16,111 nucleotides of DNA from Bacteroidales bacterium (GTDB taxonomy: Bacteria > Bacteroidota > Bacteroidia > Bacteroidales > F082). The stretch spans positions 1 through 16,111 of the forward strand of contig JAFRRE010000029.1 of the NCBI GenBank assembly GCA_017428285.1, read 5' to 3'. The notes below the pieces were generated by a model. It was not told where the DNA came from. It worked only from the letters and a program-made list of their open reading frames with translations, and ran no database searches. Positions 1-8,315 of the stretch are shown here, one piece after another. The position numbers were made by a program, and so were the translations under genes. Numbering within the stretch: the first letter of the stretch is position 1; each line of letters opens with the position of its first letter.

Positions 1-201
1 CGTGTGTATCTGAGCGTGTTTGGCGTGGATGAGAAGAAAAAGGTCGTGGAAGAGGTAGGCCAAAACGCCAAGGCCATCCGTGGCTTGCTGGGCAACCGCA
101 TCCGCCATCAGATGCGTGTGGTGCCTGAGTTGCGTTTCATTGAGGACGACTCGCTCGATTATATCGAAAACATCGACAATCTGCTGCATCCCGAAAAGTG
201 A
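1..201 (+). CDS. rbfA: Ribosome-binding factor A, C-terminal part (5' end outside window)
   Basis: The reading frame is open from the first base and ends at the TGA at 199-201, so only the last 66 codons are present. RbfA is a small KH-fold protein that binds the 30S subunit and helps mature the 5' end of 16S rRNA. The visible part carries the family's late helix and strand: a stretch with GLLGNRIRHQMRVVPELRF, then a short acidic tail (DDSLDYIENID) that matches the usual RbfA ending (R-x-x-P-x-L-x-F followed by D-x-S). The stop overlaps the GTG start of the downstream permease by four bases (GTGA), indicating a shared transcript and likely translational coupling. The rbfA / LolE-like pairing is common in Bacteroidota. 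Identification rests on the C-terminal motif only. Confidence 0.9.
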   Translation, partial: RVYLSVFGVDEKKKVVEEVGQNAKAIRGLLGNRIRHQMRVVPELRFIEDDSLDYIENIDNLLHPEK

Positions 202-1445
202 GACTGCCGTTATTCATAGCAAACCGTTATCTGCTGGCCAAAAAGAGCCACAACCTCATTAATATCATCACATGGATTTCCATTCTGGGTATTAGTGTCG
301 GCTCGTTTGCGCTCATTGTGGTGTTGTCGGCATTCAATGGCTTGGAGAAGGTTATTTCTTCGATGAACAACCGCCTCACTCCCGATCTGCAAATCTCACC
401 GGTGAAAGGCAAGACCATCGACTTGACGGCTTTTCCTTTAGGCCAACTTAAAGATATACAAGGTGTTGATTATGTAATTCCAACAATTACCGAAGATGCG
501 CTTTTCCGTGCCAACGACAAACAGCACATTGGTCAGGTGAAGGGTGTGGGCTTGGAGTACCAAAAGATTGCCCGTTTGAAAGAAGTGGTTTTCGGTGGTG
601 GTGATTTGGTACTTTCAGATGAGGATAAACATTATTTTGCTATTCCCGGCGCAGGTGTGGCGTGGTATCTTGGTATCAATGCCTACAACCCATACGCAAT
701 GGTGCGCATTTATGTGCCCAAGCGCGGCAACGCCTCGCTGATGAGCCTCGAAAACAGTTTCAACTCCGATGTACTGACTGTGCGTAGTGTATTCTCCACC
801 GAGCAGGAACAGGATGAGAAACTGGTGCTAGTGCCATTCGATTTGCTCTCGGAACTACTTGAATATGAGAATAAAGCCACGAATGTGGAGCTTTTTACAG
901 CTCCGAACACCGATATTAATAAGGTAAAGAAGTCGGTTGCCTCCATAATAGGCGAGGATTACACTGTGAAAAACCAACAAGAGCAGCAGGAAACGCTTTA
1001 CAAAATCATGCGTTCCGAGAAATGGGCGGTGTATGTCATTCTCACTTTCATCTTGATTTTGGCCACATTCAACGTGGTCGGTTCGCTCTCCATGTTGATG
1101 ATCGACAAGCGCAAGGACACGGAAATCTTGAAGGCTATGGGTGCCGATAACCGTCTGATTCAGAAAATTTTCATGAATGAAGGCTTGCTGATTTCTGTGG
1201 CAGGCGGTATCATCGGTCTTTTGCTCGGTATCATTCTTGTATTGTTGCAGCAACAATTTGGTTTCGTGAAGTTTGGCACGGGCGGCAATTATGTGGTGGA
1301 TGCCTATCCGGTGCTGTTGAAACTTAAAGATGTGTTGCTGATTTTCGCTACGATTTTGGTGGTGGGCTGCACCTCTGCCTTCCTTACCGTGCGTCACGCC
1401 ATGAGAAAGGCTAACACTCAGAAATCGAGATTGAACGACAGATAA
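198..1445 (+). CDS. FtsX/LolE-type ABC transporter permease (lipoprotein-releasing family)
   Basis: A 415-residue inner-membrane protein with the MacB/LolCE/FtsX layout. A short cytoplasmic N-terminus (FIANRYLLAKKS, typical of LolC/E) leads into TM1 at about residues 20-46. A large periplasmic domain of about 50-275 follows, then three TM helices near 277-300, 323-350 and 374-400. The loop after TM2 holds the family signature (MLMIDKRKDTEILKAMGA), the coupling region that contacts the ATPase. Family members work with an ATPase to release lipoproteins from the inner membrane or to move envelope substrates; no ATPase gene lies beside it here. The start is the GTG at 198, overlapping the rbfA stop; no better ATG lies near the conserved N-terminus. 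Its last 28 bases overlap antisense with the 3' end of the convergent gene at 1418-4618. LolC versus LolE cannot be assigned. Confidence 0.88.
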   Translation: MRLPLFIANRYLLAKKSHNLINIITWISILGISVGSFALIVVLSAFNGLEKVISSMNNRLTPDLQISPVKGKTIDLTAFPLGQLKDIQGVDYVIPTITEDALFRANDKQHIGQVKGVGLEYQKIARLKEVVFGGGDLVLSDEDKHYFAIPGAGVAWYLGINAYNPYAMVRIYVPKRGNASLMSLENSFNSDVLTVRSVFSTEQEQDEKLVLVPFDLLSELLEYENKATNVELFTAPNTDINKVKKSVASIIGEDYTVKNQQEQQETLYKIMRSEKWAVYVILTFILILATFNVVGSLSMLMIDKRKDTEILKAMGADNRLIQKIFMNEGLLISVAGGIIGLLLGIILVLLQQQFGFVKFGTGGNYVVDAYPVLLKLKDVLLIFATILVVGCTSAFLTVRHAMRKANTQKSRLNDR

Positions 1446-4400
1446 TAGCGAGGTTTTTTCGAGATTTGTCCGTCTTGTATTCCCCAAGCCATGTCGCCTC
1501 TGATGAAGTAGCCTAAGATGGTGGTGCGTAGGCCAAAGCCAATGCCGCCTACAAGAGGTTCTTTCATCTCGGTGACGGTGATGTTCAGATTCCCGTCACT
1601 AATGTGCGTGTTATAGAGCGAGTTGCTCGGGTCGTAAGGATTCCAGCCTGTCCAAGCGGTGCCAAGGTCGCCGAAGGCTACAATCTGGAAGTCCTTGATG
1701 AACTTGAGGTTGATGGGACGGTTAGAGAAGTAGCTGAACACTGGGAAGCGCAACTCGCTGTTCAATACAACGAAGTTGTTACCGTTGCGAATGTTCTGCC
1801 TGAAACCTCGCATGTTGGTGGCAAGGGTCTGATAGGCGTAGTTTTGCGTGTAGTCGACGGGTGCGCCTTGGTCAAAGGAGGCGAAAATCCAGTTGTCGAC
1901 ACCGCCCATGTAATAGATGAGTTTCTGTTGCCCGAACGAACTGCTACCAGCGATGCGGTTGGCCCAAATGAAATTACGACTGATACGCGTGTAGTTCCTG
2001 TAATCGAAACCGACAACAATCATGTTATTGGTGTTGCGCGCGATGCGTTGGTAGTACTCGGCAAACACTTTTCCTCTTGCACCAACGAGCAGGTTGGTTC
2101 CGATTTTCTTCGAGTTGTCGTAAACCAGTTCAGCCCGCAAACCACCCCAGTTTTCGTAAACATCTTTGTCGGCGAGACTGTAATCATCGATGGCCAGGTT
2201 GACTCGGTGGTCGTTGCGATAGATGGCTGTGCCTCGCAGACTCAGGATTTCACTGAAAGGATAGCTCAAGGTATAAAAGGCTTCGTTGGTAAAGGTGCGG
2301 TAGTAGTAGCTGGAGTTGTCGTCAGTGACATAGCGGTGCAGGGTGATGCTCTTGTCCAAGCGTTTGCTGTAATCGCTGAAACGCAGCAAGTATTCGTTGT
2401 TGGTGAGGCTGGTGTTAAGCTTCACGCCGAGCTCGATTTTGTAGTCTTCCATCAGATCTTTCATCTTGGTGCCGAGGAAGATGTTGAACCCTGAGTTAAG
2501 ATAGATGGGCATACCGCCGCCGCTGAAGGGCTGGTAACTATAGTTCATGCTGGTGAAGTCGATTTGACTCATCAGCTCATCGGCGAAGAGTTCCACATAA
2601 TAGTTGTTCGGATGTTGTATGGTGTCTTTCTGCCGTGGTTTGGGTGCAGGACCATTGTCTTGCACGACTTGGGTTGAGTCGACACCCAAGGGACCATTGA
2701 TTGGCCGTTTGCGTCGGGCATAACGATAGCTGGTTGAGAAACGATGCTTGGAAATAGGCTCTATGACCGTGTCGTTTTCTTTCTTTCGCAATTCGCTCAG
2801 CAGCCTTTTTTGTGCGTACGGACTCATCTGGCTGAGGCTTTGTTCATGACCGCGCAAGATGGGCGACAGGAAGAACTTCTCCCCATTTTGGTCGGCCATC
2901 AGCATGGCGGCTTTGTGGTCGCGAGGCTGGTAGCTGTAATCGATGATGTTGGTGGAATAGTCCGTAAGTTGTTCTTTTTTACCGAAATAGCGATAGTGTA
3001 CAATGGTGTCGATATGGCTGATGGCACTATCAAAGCGGATTTGGTAGAGATTGTAGAAGCCGCTGGTGTCATTCAGAAAAAGCAGGCTACCGTCCTTGAG
3101 GGGTTCAGGCAGGATGCTATTGGAAAGGCGTTGCTGGGTCAGGTTTTGAAGCACCGCACCTTTATTAATATAATTGAAAGCAAATAGGTCGAATTGCTTG
3201 TTTTGGAACCCGATTTTTTCATCCACTTTCAGCGTATCGTTGTCGCGGTTCGAGCTGAACACGATTTGTCGATCATCGATGGTGAAGACGGGATTCAGGT
3301 CGGTGTGGTAGTCGTTGGTGATTTGCTCCAAAGTATTGGAAAACAGGTTGTAGACATAAATGTCGGGCTTGCCCATGCGGGTGGCCGCCAACACAATCTT
3401 GCGACTCTTATGGGCATACGAGAACGAACTGACCTTCTGGAAATCGAAAAGATAGGTGCTGGCTTTCTTTCCGCTGTTGACATCCAAATTGTAGAGTTGG
3501 ATTTTGCCTTCTTCCTCAAGGATGAACGACAGAATTTCACCGTTGGGATGCCAAGCCAAAAGAGGGAACGAAGTGTCGATGTTCTCATCAGAGCGGTAGC
3601 CTGCCTTGAAGAGTTGTTGCCGTTTGCCGCTTTGCAGGTCTTGGAGCCAAAGGCGTATCTTGCCCTCATCGTTACTGACATAGGCGATGTATTTGCCGTT
3701 CGGGCTAATAGAAGGCTGCGTGAAAGTGCGGTACTTCTTGTATTTCAGCTTCATCAGGTCGGTGGGTTGGTTGACCAAAAGGCTCTCGTAGCGCGCCTTG
3801 TAGTATTCAAACCATTCCTCGACCAAAGCGTTATATTCCTTGCCGGTGACATAGAGTAGCGATTTCTTCACATTTTGTGTGCTTTCGGCCAAGGTCATGA
3901 TGTCGTTGAACGACTTGCTGCCGTACTTTTCATCAATGAAATTCCAGAAGGAATAACCCGCAATCAAGGCATCTTCATCGCGCAGATGGTTGATTTTCTT
4001 GTAGCTACCCGATGTTATGCCGCGTTGCAGTTGGGCTTCCTTGTAACAGTCCCAGTTGCCAGCGATGAAAGCCACCAAACCATCCTGGAACCATTGCGGT
4101 ATGTCGTAGCGGTAACTGCTGCGCAGTTGCGAACCTATCGATGTGCCATTCATCACTTGGCTGAACAGCAGCCGAGCGATGCCTTCTCGGATTTGTGCTT
4201 CGAAATGGGTGTAGTCGCCGTTGAAATAGAGGATGACTTTCGTGCCGATGATTTTGGTGATGCCGCCCGTGTTGCCGTTTTCCTCTTCTTCAAGGTTGAT
4301 GTTGCTCTGCTTGAAGTCGCTTTTGCTGTTGAATACGAGGAATTGGATTTTCTTGCTGAAGCGACTGTTTAGGCGGTTTTCCAACTGAGGAATCTGCACT

Positions 4401-4618
4401 TTGGCGTAGGCTTGGGCATATTGTGCAAGGTCGTTGCCGCCTTGGTAGAAATACACATCGAAGTTGTCGTTCATGTAGTACGACCAATGGAAGTCGCCAT
4501 ATTGCACGCGGTTCTTACCGAAGGGCATGTTCATGCCGTTGTAGAACTGGGCATGAGCCATGGAAATCATGGCCATGAGAAGCAACAAGAGAATCGCGTA
4601 TCGTTTTTTCGACAACAT
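1418..4618 (-). CDS. Envelope protein: degenerate peptidase-MA-like domain, PD40/TolB-like propeller, C-terminal outer-membrane barrel
   Basis: A 1066-residue secreted protein. Residues 1-23 are a signal peptide (basic start, leucine-rich core, cleavage after AHA). Residues about 40-290 resemble the peptidase MA-like / gluzincin domain of Bacteroidota 'TolB-like translocation' proteins: PQWFQDGLVAF at about 174-184 matches the family's W-F-x-E-G-L-A-E-Y segment. Where HExxH is expected there is IREGIARLL (about 143-151), so the zinc site looks lost. Residues about 295-640 contain PD40/WD40-like blades (SPNGKYIAYVSNDEG; AWHPNGEILSF; FTIDDRQIVFSSNRD). From about 670 to the end, alternating aromatic strands ending in YYLSFNLDF with a terminal Phe indicate an outer-membrane barrel of the surface-antigen/BamA type. 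The role is unknown; an envelope scaffold or translocation function is inferred. Start is the ATG at 4618, about 20 bases after a -7 box. No terminator is seen. Confidence 0.8.
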   Translation of the reverse strand: MLSKKRYAILLLLLMAMISMAHAQFYNGMNMPFGKNRVQYGDFHWSYYMNDNFDVYFYQGGNDLAQYAQAYAKVQIPQLENRLNSRFSKKIQFLVFNSKSDFKQSNINLEEEENGNTGGITKIIGTKVILYFNGDYTHFEAQIREGIARLLFSQVMNGTSIGSQLRSSYRYDIPQWFQDGLVAFIAGNWDCYKEAQLQRGITSGSYKKINHLRDEDALIAGYSFWNFIDEKYGSKSFNDIMTLAESTQNVKKSLLYVTGKEYNALVEEWFEYYKARYESLLVNQPTDLMKLKYKKYRTFTQPSISPNGKYIAYVSNDEGKIRLWLQDLQSGKRQQLFKAGYRSDENIDTSFPLLAWHPNGEILSFILEEEGKIQLYNLDVNSGKKASTYLFDFQKVSSFSYAHKSRKIVLAATRMGKPDIYVYNLFSNTLEQITNDYHTDLNPVFTIDDRQIVFSSNRDNDTLKVDEKIGFQNKQFDLFAFNYINKGAVLQNLTQQRLSNSILPEPLKDGSLLFLNDTSGFYNLYQIRFDSAISHIDTIVHYRYFGKKEQLTDYSTNIIDYSYQPRDHKAAMLMADQNGEKFFLSPILRGHEQSLSQMSPYAQKRLLSELRKKENDTVIEPISKHRFSTSYRYARRKRPINGPLGVDSTQVVQDNGPAPKPRQKDTIQHPNNYYVELFADELMSQIDFTSMNYSYQPFSGGGMPIYLNSGFNIFLGTKMKDLMEDYKIELGVKLNTSLTNNEYLLRFSDYSKRLDKSITLHRYVTDDNSSYYYRTFTNEAFYTLSYPFSEILSLRGTAIYRNDHRVNLAIDDYSLADKDVYENWGGLRAELVYDNSKKIGTNLLVGARGKVFAEYYQRIARNTNNMIVVGFDYRNYTRISRNFIWANRIAGSSSFGQQKLIYYMGGVDNWIFASFDQGAPVDYTQNYAYQTLATNMRGFRQNIRNGNNFVVLNSELRFPVFSYFSNRPINLKFIKDFQIVAFGDLGTAWTGWNPYDPSNSLYNTHISDGNLNITVTEMKEPLVGGIGFGLRTTILGYFIRGDMAWGIQDGQISKKPRYYLSFNLDF

Positions 4619-4637
4619 GAATACTAAATTAAGCGGA

Positions 4638-4645
4638 CAAAGATA
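4638..4645 (-). promoter_or_regulatory. Bacteroidota -7 box for the 1066-residue envelope protein
   Basis: On the minus strand this reads TATCTTTG, matching TAnnTTTG, about 20 bases before the ATG at 4618. No clear TTTG -33 box is seen at the usual distance. It is divergent from the plus-strand -7 box at 4679-4686. Confidence 0.6.
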
Positions 4646-4678
4646 GGCAATTTCTTTAGATTATTGTGGAAAAAACCT

Positions 4679-4686
4679 TATCTTTG
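4679..4686 (+). promoter_or_regulatory. Bacteroidota -7 box for the MBL hydrolase / TPR operon
   Basis: The sequence TATCTTTG matches TAnnTTTG. It lies 85 bases before the ATG at 4772, so the leader would include the palindromic repeat at 4705-4754. The flanks (AAAACCTTATCTTTGC) are nearly identical to those of the rocD promoter at 6839. The -33 element is unclear: a TTG is present, but only 12 bases upstream. Confidence 0.6.
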
Positions 4687-4704
4687 CCCTCGCAAAAGAA
4701 TGTA

Positions 4705-4754
4705 GGGCTTCGACAGACTCAACAACCTTAGGCCCTTGAACCTGTCGAAAGGCC
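4705..4754 (+). repeat. Imperfect inverted repeat of the GTCGAAGG family, in a 5' leader
   Basis: A 50-base element whose arms GGGCTTCGACAG and CTGTCGAAAGGCC are complementary, with inner arms ACTCAA / TTGAAC. The right half (GGCCCTTG, then CTGTCGAA) recurs in the lnt coding region at 11638-11662. Related 48-base copies are at 6858-6905 and 9337-9384. It lies between the -7 box and the start codon of the MBL gene, so it would be transcribed as a hairpin. Confidence 0.75.
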
Positions 4755-4771
4755 GTATCAAAAAAGATACT

Positions 4772-5413
4772 ATGCTTAAACTGGAACAATTTGTCTTCAA
4801 TCCCTTTGCGGAAAACACTTATGTCGTTTACGATGACAATACCAAGGAATGTGTCATTATCGACCCAGGCTGCTCGAATGCAGGCGAGGAAAACGAACTC
4901 TTCGGTTTCATCGACAGCCATAACCTCAAGCCGCTGATGGCTATTAATACGCATGGCCATATCGACCATATTGTGGGTAACATCGCGGTGAAAAAGCGTT
5001 ACGGTATCAAGGTGGCGGCGCATCCTAATGTGAAGAGCGATTTCCTTCGTTCGCGGCAACAGTCCGCTATGTTTGGGATGCCGCTTTTGGGTGACAGCGA
5101 CCTTCCCGATATCGATTTGGAAGATGGCGAGATCATCAAGGTGGGGGAGAGCACCCTCGAGGTCATCAGCACGCCAGGCCATGCCATGGGAAGCATAAGT
5201 CTCTATGCCGAAATCGAGGGTTGGGTGTTCACGGGCGACGCGCTCTTCTGCCGCAGCATCGGCCGCACCGACTTCCCAGGTGGCAACTACGAGCAGCTTC
5301 GCACAAACATTATCGAACGGCTGTTCCATCTGCCCGATGATACGGAAGTATATTCCGGTCACGGCGAAATCACGACCATCTTTGATGAAAGAAAGTATAA
5401 TATGTTCCTTTGA
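4772..5413 (+). CDS. MBL-fold (glyoxalase II-like) metal-dependent hydrolase
   Basis: A 213-residue cytoplasmic metallo-beta-lactamase-fold protein. The metal ligands are all present: H61, H63, D65 and H66 in THGHIDHI, then H137 in TPGHAMGS, D156 in FTGDALF and H197 in YSGHGEITTI. The ending GHGEITTI...ERKYNMFL is the normal tail of the 'hydroxyacylglutathione hydrolase-like' subgroup (usually NPFL or NPYL). Family members hydrolyse thioesters such as S-lactoyl-glutathione, but many small members lack the C-terminal glutathione-binding helices, as this one does, so the substrate is unknown. I chose the ATG at 4772 because the in-frame TTG at 4736 lies inside the repeat at 4705-4754 and the family begins at M-L-K-x-E-x-F-V-F-N. 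The stop overlaps the next start (TGATG), indicating an operon with the TPR gene. Confidence 0.9.
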   Translation: MLKLEQFVFNPFAENTYVVYDDNTKECVIIDPGCSNAGEENELFGFIDSHNLKPLMAINTHGHIDHIVGNIAVKKRYGIKVAAHPNVKSDFLRSRQQSAMFGMPLLGDSDLPDIDLEDGEIIKVGESTLEVISTPGHAMGSISLYAEIEGWVFTGDALFCRSIGRTDFPGGNYEQLRTNIIERLFHLPDDTEVYSGHGEITTIFDERKYNMFL

Positions 5414-6819
5414 TGAAAAGGGTGTTTAACATATTGATTCTTTCTTTTTTGACTACTTTCATCTTCGCACAGGATGAGACGCGGGTTATTGATAGCCTTG
5501 AAAGCGTCATGGCGAAGCAGGAAGGGCGTGAGAAGGTAGAAACTATGATGGAACTATCCAAGGCGTTCTTTGATTATTCGTTTGATGAGTGTATTGATTG
5601 GGGCGAAAAAGCTATTCAGGAAGCGACTCGATTTCAAGATGAGGAATTAATGGCTAAATCATATTGGAGAATTGGAATTCGCTATCTTGACCATTATGAA
5701 TTTGATTTGGCTCTTGAAAATTTTAATAAGGCTTTAGATTTTCTCAAGGATAAAGATGACTCGGATTTGTTGATGAGAGTGCTGAATACTAAAGGTAGAG
5801 TCGAGTTGTTTATGGGTGAGATGGATTCTGCTTTAATCACCTATCAGCGAGCGTTAAAAGTATCTAATAGCATTGGTGACGAATTGAATTGTGCGGATGT
5901 CATTAATAATTTGGCATACATTTATTTCCAACAAGACGACCTAGAAAAGGCCTTGGAATGTTTTCAGGATGCCCGTCAGAGATATGCAATGGTGCAGGAT
6001 ACGCTCTCTATGGCTCAGTGCGACAACAACATCAGCAACATCTATGTGCAGAGGCAACAATTCGATAAGGCTCAAACGCTTTTGCAAAAGGCGATTCCTG
6101 TTTTTGAACAAAATGAAGACGAGGCTTCTTTAGCTCATGCCTATCAAAACCTTGGCACGGTCTATGCCACGGGTTCTGTCAATTTGGATTCGGCTATGTT
6201 CTATCTTCACAAGTCTATTGTATGTGCGGAGAATGTGAGTGATCAGATTACTTTGATTGAAGATGAGTTGGAATTGGCTGGTGTAATGCGGCAGTTAAAT
6301 AGAGATGGAGAAGCAATAGGTCTTTATCAATCCGCATTGCATTCGTCGGAAGCGATGGGCTACACCATTGGAATGATGGAAGCATATAAGAATCTCGGTA
6401 TACATTACAATATTGTAGGCGATTTCACAACTTCTGCTGTCTATTTAAAAAGGTGTATGGACTTGGCCTTGGAGAAGGGCCACCAGTTATATGTCAATAC
6501 AGTTCGTCCATATCTGATAGCCGATTATGCCCGACTGGGTCAGTTAATGGAGATGAAGAAGGAATTAGGTTTGATGCAAGATGAATATTTGGGTATTGTC
6601 AATGAGAACAACGCATTGAGCGATGAATTGTCTCGCGTCCAATCCAATGTAGAAGGCTTGTTGGAACAATACGAATCCCAATCCGAACAAATCGAAACCC
6701 TCCAAACCCAACGAAACCATTATCGTTTGGCTTTCTTTGGCTTGCTGGCTATTGCACTTTTTGCCTTGGCTTTGCTAATCGCCTATAAAATTGTACGTAA
6801 AAAACGGGCAAAAGTGTAA
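5413..6819 (+). CDS. TPR-repeat protein with signal sequence, coiled coil and C-terminal membrane anchor
   Basis: A 468-residue protein. Residues 1-20 are a signal sequence ending FIFAQ. Residues about 60-370 are tandem tetratricopeptide repeats (units such as NNLAYIYFQQDDLEKALECF, YQNLGTVYATG with paired helices, YKNLGIHYNIVGDF). Residues about 395-435 form a Gln/Glu-rich coiled coil. A single TM helix (LAFFGLLAIALFALALLIAY) is followed by a basic tail (KIVRKKRAKV). The layout matches the sensory half of Bacteroidota TPR histidine kinases or TPR/LuxR regulators, but the protein ends right after the TM helix, with no kinase or DNA-binding domain. The next gene does not supply one either. It starts one base inside the MBL stop (TGATG), so it is translated from the same mRNA. 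Its base composition is more AT-rich than that of rocD or the MBL gene. Function unknown; a periplasmic scaffold is possible. Confidence 0.82.
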   Translation: MKRVFNILILSFLTTFIFAQDETRVIDSLESVMAKQEGREKVETMMELSKAFFDYSFDECIDWGEKAIQEATRFQDEELMAKSYWRIGIRYLDHYEFDLALENFNKALDFLKDKDDSDLLMRVLNTKGRVELFMGEMDSALITYQRALKVSNSIGDELNCADVINNLAYIYFQQDDLEKALECFQDARQRYAMVQDTLSMAQCDNNISNIYVQRQQFDKAQTLLQKAIPVFEQNEDEASLAHAYQNLGTVYATGSVNLDSAMFYLHKSIVCAENVSDQITLIEDELELAGVMRQLNRDGEAIGLYQSALHSSEAMGYTIGMMEAYKNLGIHYNIVGDFTTSAVYLKRCMDLALEKGHQLYVNTVRPYLIADYARLGQLMEMKKELGLMQDEYLGIVNENNALSDELSRVQSNVEGLLEQYESQSEQIETLQTQRNHYRLAFFGLLAIALFALALLIAYKIVRKKRAKV

Positions 6820-6838
6820 AACCTTGAAAATAAAACCT

Positions 6839-6846
6839 TACCTTTG
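6839..6846 (+). promoter_or_regulatory. Bacteroidota -7 box for rocD
   Basis: TACCTTTG matches TAnnTTTG and begins 20 bases after the TPR gene stop, 120 bases before the rocD ATG. The long leader it implies contains the 48-base repeat at 6858-6905 and two copies of AAATCTTAAAT (6922-6932 and 6937-6947). The -33 box is not clear. Confidence 0.6.
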
Positions 6847-6857
6847 CACGCCGTAGC

Positions 6858-6905
6858 GGTCACTGAGCTTGTGGTCCCTGAGCAGGGTCGAAGGGTCGAA
6901 GTGCC
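6858..6905 (+). repeat. 48-bp interspersed repeat (CTGAGCTTGTGG...GTCGAAGG type), intergenic copy
   Basis: It begins GGTCACTGAGCTTGTGG and ends GGGTCGAAGTGCC. It aligns without gaps to 9337-9384 inside dus: 40 of 48 positions match by my count, with five of the eight differences in the central five bases. It lies in the rocD leader. Confidence 0.85.
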
Positions 6906-6958
6906 CGCCCTTTCTGTAAGCAAATCTTAAATCTCTAAATCTTAAATAAACAACAATC

Positions 6959-8191
6959 ATGATCGAAAAAATCACATCATCACAACAAGCTATGGACCTG
7001 GAAGCCAAGTACGGTGCCCATAACTATCACCCGCTGCCGGTCGTCCTCGCCAAGGGTAAGGGCGCCAAGGTGTGGGACGTCGAAGGCAAGGAATATTTCG
7101 ACTTCCTTTCGGCTTATTCCGCTGTCAACCAAGGCCACTGCCACCCGAAAATCATCAAGGCTATGACCGACCAGGCCGAACGCCTCACCCTCAGCAGCCG
7201 CGCTTTCTATAACGACGCACTCGGCGTGTGGGAGAAATATGTGACTGAATATTTCGGCTACGACAAGGTATTGCCCATGAACTCAGGCGCCGAAGCCGAT
7301 GAGACGGGTTTGAAGCTGGCTCGTCGTTGGGGTGTCGTCAAAAAGGGTATCCCGAACGATAAGGTGAAGATCGTGTGCTGCGAAGGCAACTTCCACGGCC
7401 GTACCATCACCATCATCACGATGAGTAACGACCCAGAGTCATACGCCAACTACGGCCCAATGACTCCTGGTTTTATTCGCATCCCTTACAACGACCCCGA
7501 TGCACTGGAACAAGTGCTGGCCAAGGAAGGCAAGGAAATCGCTGGCTTCCTGCTGGAGCCTATCCAAGGCGAGGCTGGTGTCTATGTGCCGGATGATGGC
7601 TACCTGAAGAAGTGCTACGACATCTGCAAGAAGTACAATGTGCTGTTCATGGCCGACGAGGTGCAGTGCGGTATCGCCCGTACAGGTAAGATGCTGGCCT
7701 GCGACCACGAAGGTGTGCGCCCCGACATCCTCATCCTGGGTAAAGCCCTCGGTGGTGGTGTGGTGCCGGTCTCTTGCGTGTTGGCCGACGACGACATCAT
7801 GCTGAACATCAAGCCCGGTGAGCACGGCTCGACCTTCGGCGGCAACCCGATTGCTGCTCGCGTGTCCATCGCTGCCCTTGAGGTCATCAAGGAAGAGCAC
7901 CTGATGGAGAATGCCGAGCGTCTCGGTAAGATTTTCCGCGAGGAAATCGGCAAGATCAAGAGCCCGATGATTGAGAAGGTTCGTGGTAAAGGTCTGTTGA
8001 ACGCCGTCATCATCAAGCCCAAAGATGGTAAGGAAGCTTGGGATGTGTGTCTCAAGATGCGCGACCTCGGTCTGTTGGCCAAGCCCACTCACCAGCACAT
8101 CATCCGTTTCGCTCCGCCCTTGGTCATCACAGAGGCCGAGCTCCGCGAAGCCATCGAAATCATCAAGAAGGCCATCGCCTCGTTCGAATGA
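6959..8191 (+). CDS. rocD: Ornithine aminotransferase (PLP-dependent, class III)
   Basis: A 410-residue cytoplasmic class-III aminotransferase of normal length that converts ornithine and 2-oxoglutarate to glutamate semialdehyde and glutamate, linking arginine/ornithine breakdown to proline and glutamate. Visible motifs are the ornithine aminotransferase N-terminus ([13 protein letters not shown]), the phosphate-binding NSGAEADET at 108-116, the FHGRT loop near 145-149, and [13 protein letters not shown] at 231-243 with D233 and Q236 contacting the cofactor. The PLP lysine is K262 in [10 protein letters not shown], and GSTFGGNP lies near 290. Together these favour RocD over other class-III enzymes such as ArgD. 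Codon use is strongly biased and GC-rich in third positions, suggesting high expression. The start is the ATG at 6959, preceded by an AT-rich leader without a clear Shine-Dalgarno. A terminator follows at 8217. Confidence 0.95.
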   Translation: MIEKITSSQQAMDLEAKYGAHNYHPLPVVLAKGKGAKVWDVEGKEYFDFLSAYSAVNQGHCHPKIIKAMTDQAERLTLSSRAFYNDALGVWEKYVTEYFGYDKVLPMNSGAEADETGLKLARRWGVVKKGIPNDKVKIVCCEGNFHGRTITIITMSNDPESYANYGPMTPGFIRIPYNDPDALEQVLAKEGKEIAGFLLEPIQGEAGVYVPDDGYLKKCYDICKKYNVLFMADEVQCGIARTGKMLACDHEGVRPDILILGKALGGGVVPVSCVLADDDIMLNIKPGEHGSTFGGNPIAARVSIAALEVIKEEHLMENAERLGKIFREEIGKIKSPMIEKVRGKGLLNAVIIKPKDGKEAWDVCLKMRDLGLLAKPTHQHIIRFAPPLVITEAELREAIEIIKKAIASFE

Positions 8192-8216
8192 TTGATGAGT
8201 GAACCTCTGATCGTTT

Positions 8217-8246
8217 AGCCCGCCTGTTTGCAGACGGGCTTTTTTG
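8217..8246 (+). terminator. Rho-independent terminator after rocD
   Basis: The hairpin AGCCCGCCTG / CAGACGGGCT (one internal mismatch) with a TTTG loop runs directly into TTTTTT. It begins 25 bases after the rocD stop. Confidence 0.88.
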
Positions 8247-8264
8247 TTATAAAGATGTCGTTTT

Positions 8265-8295
8265 TTTGACAGTATTGGTTTTTTGTCTATTTTTG
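8265..8295 (+). promoter_or_regulatory. Bacteroidota promoter for the nitroreductase gene
   Basis: The -33 box TTTG (8265-8268), a 19-base spacer and the -7 box TATTTTTG (8288-8295) fit the phylum's sigma-factor consensus well. The start codon is 20 bases downstream at 8316. Confidence 0.75.
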
Positions 8296-8315
8296 TCCAG
8301 CAAAATGATACAACC

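Noticed and set aside
1604..2494. Long plus-strand open frame opposite the 1066-residue protein
   Set aside because: Its translation is repetitive, rich in Val/Ala/Glu and shows no recognisable family. The minus-strand frame has a signal peptide, a domain order and an outer-membrane C-terminus.
6922..6947. Direct repeat AAATCTTAAAT in the rocD leader as an operator
   Set aside because: Short, AT-rich and low in complexity; such sequence arises easily in Bacteroidota leaders.
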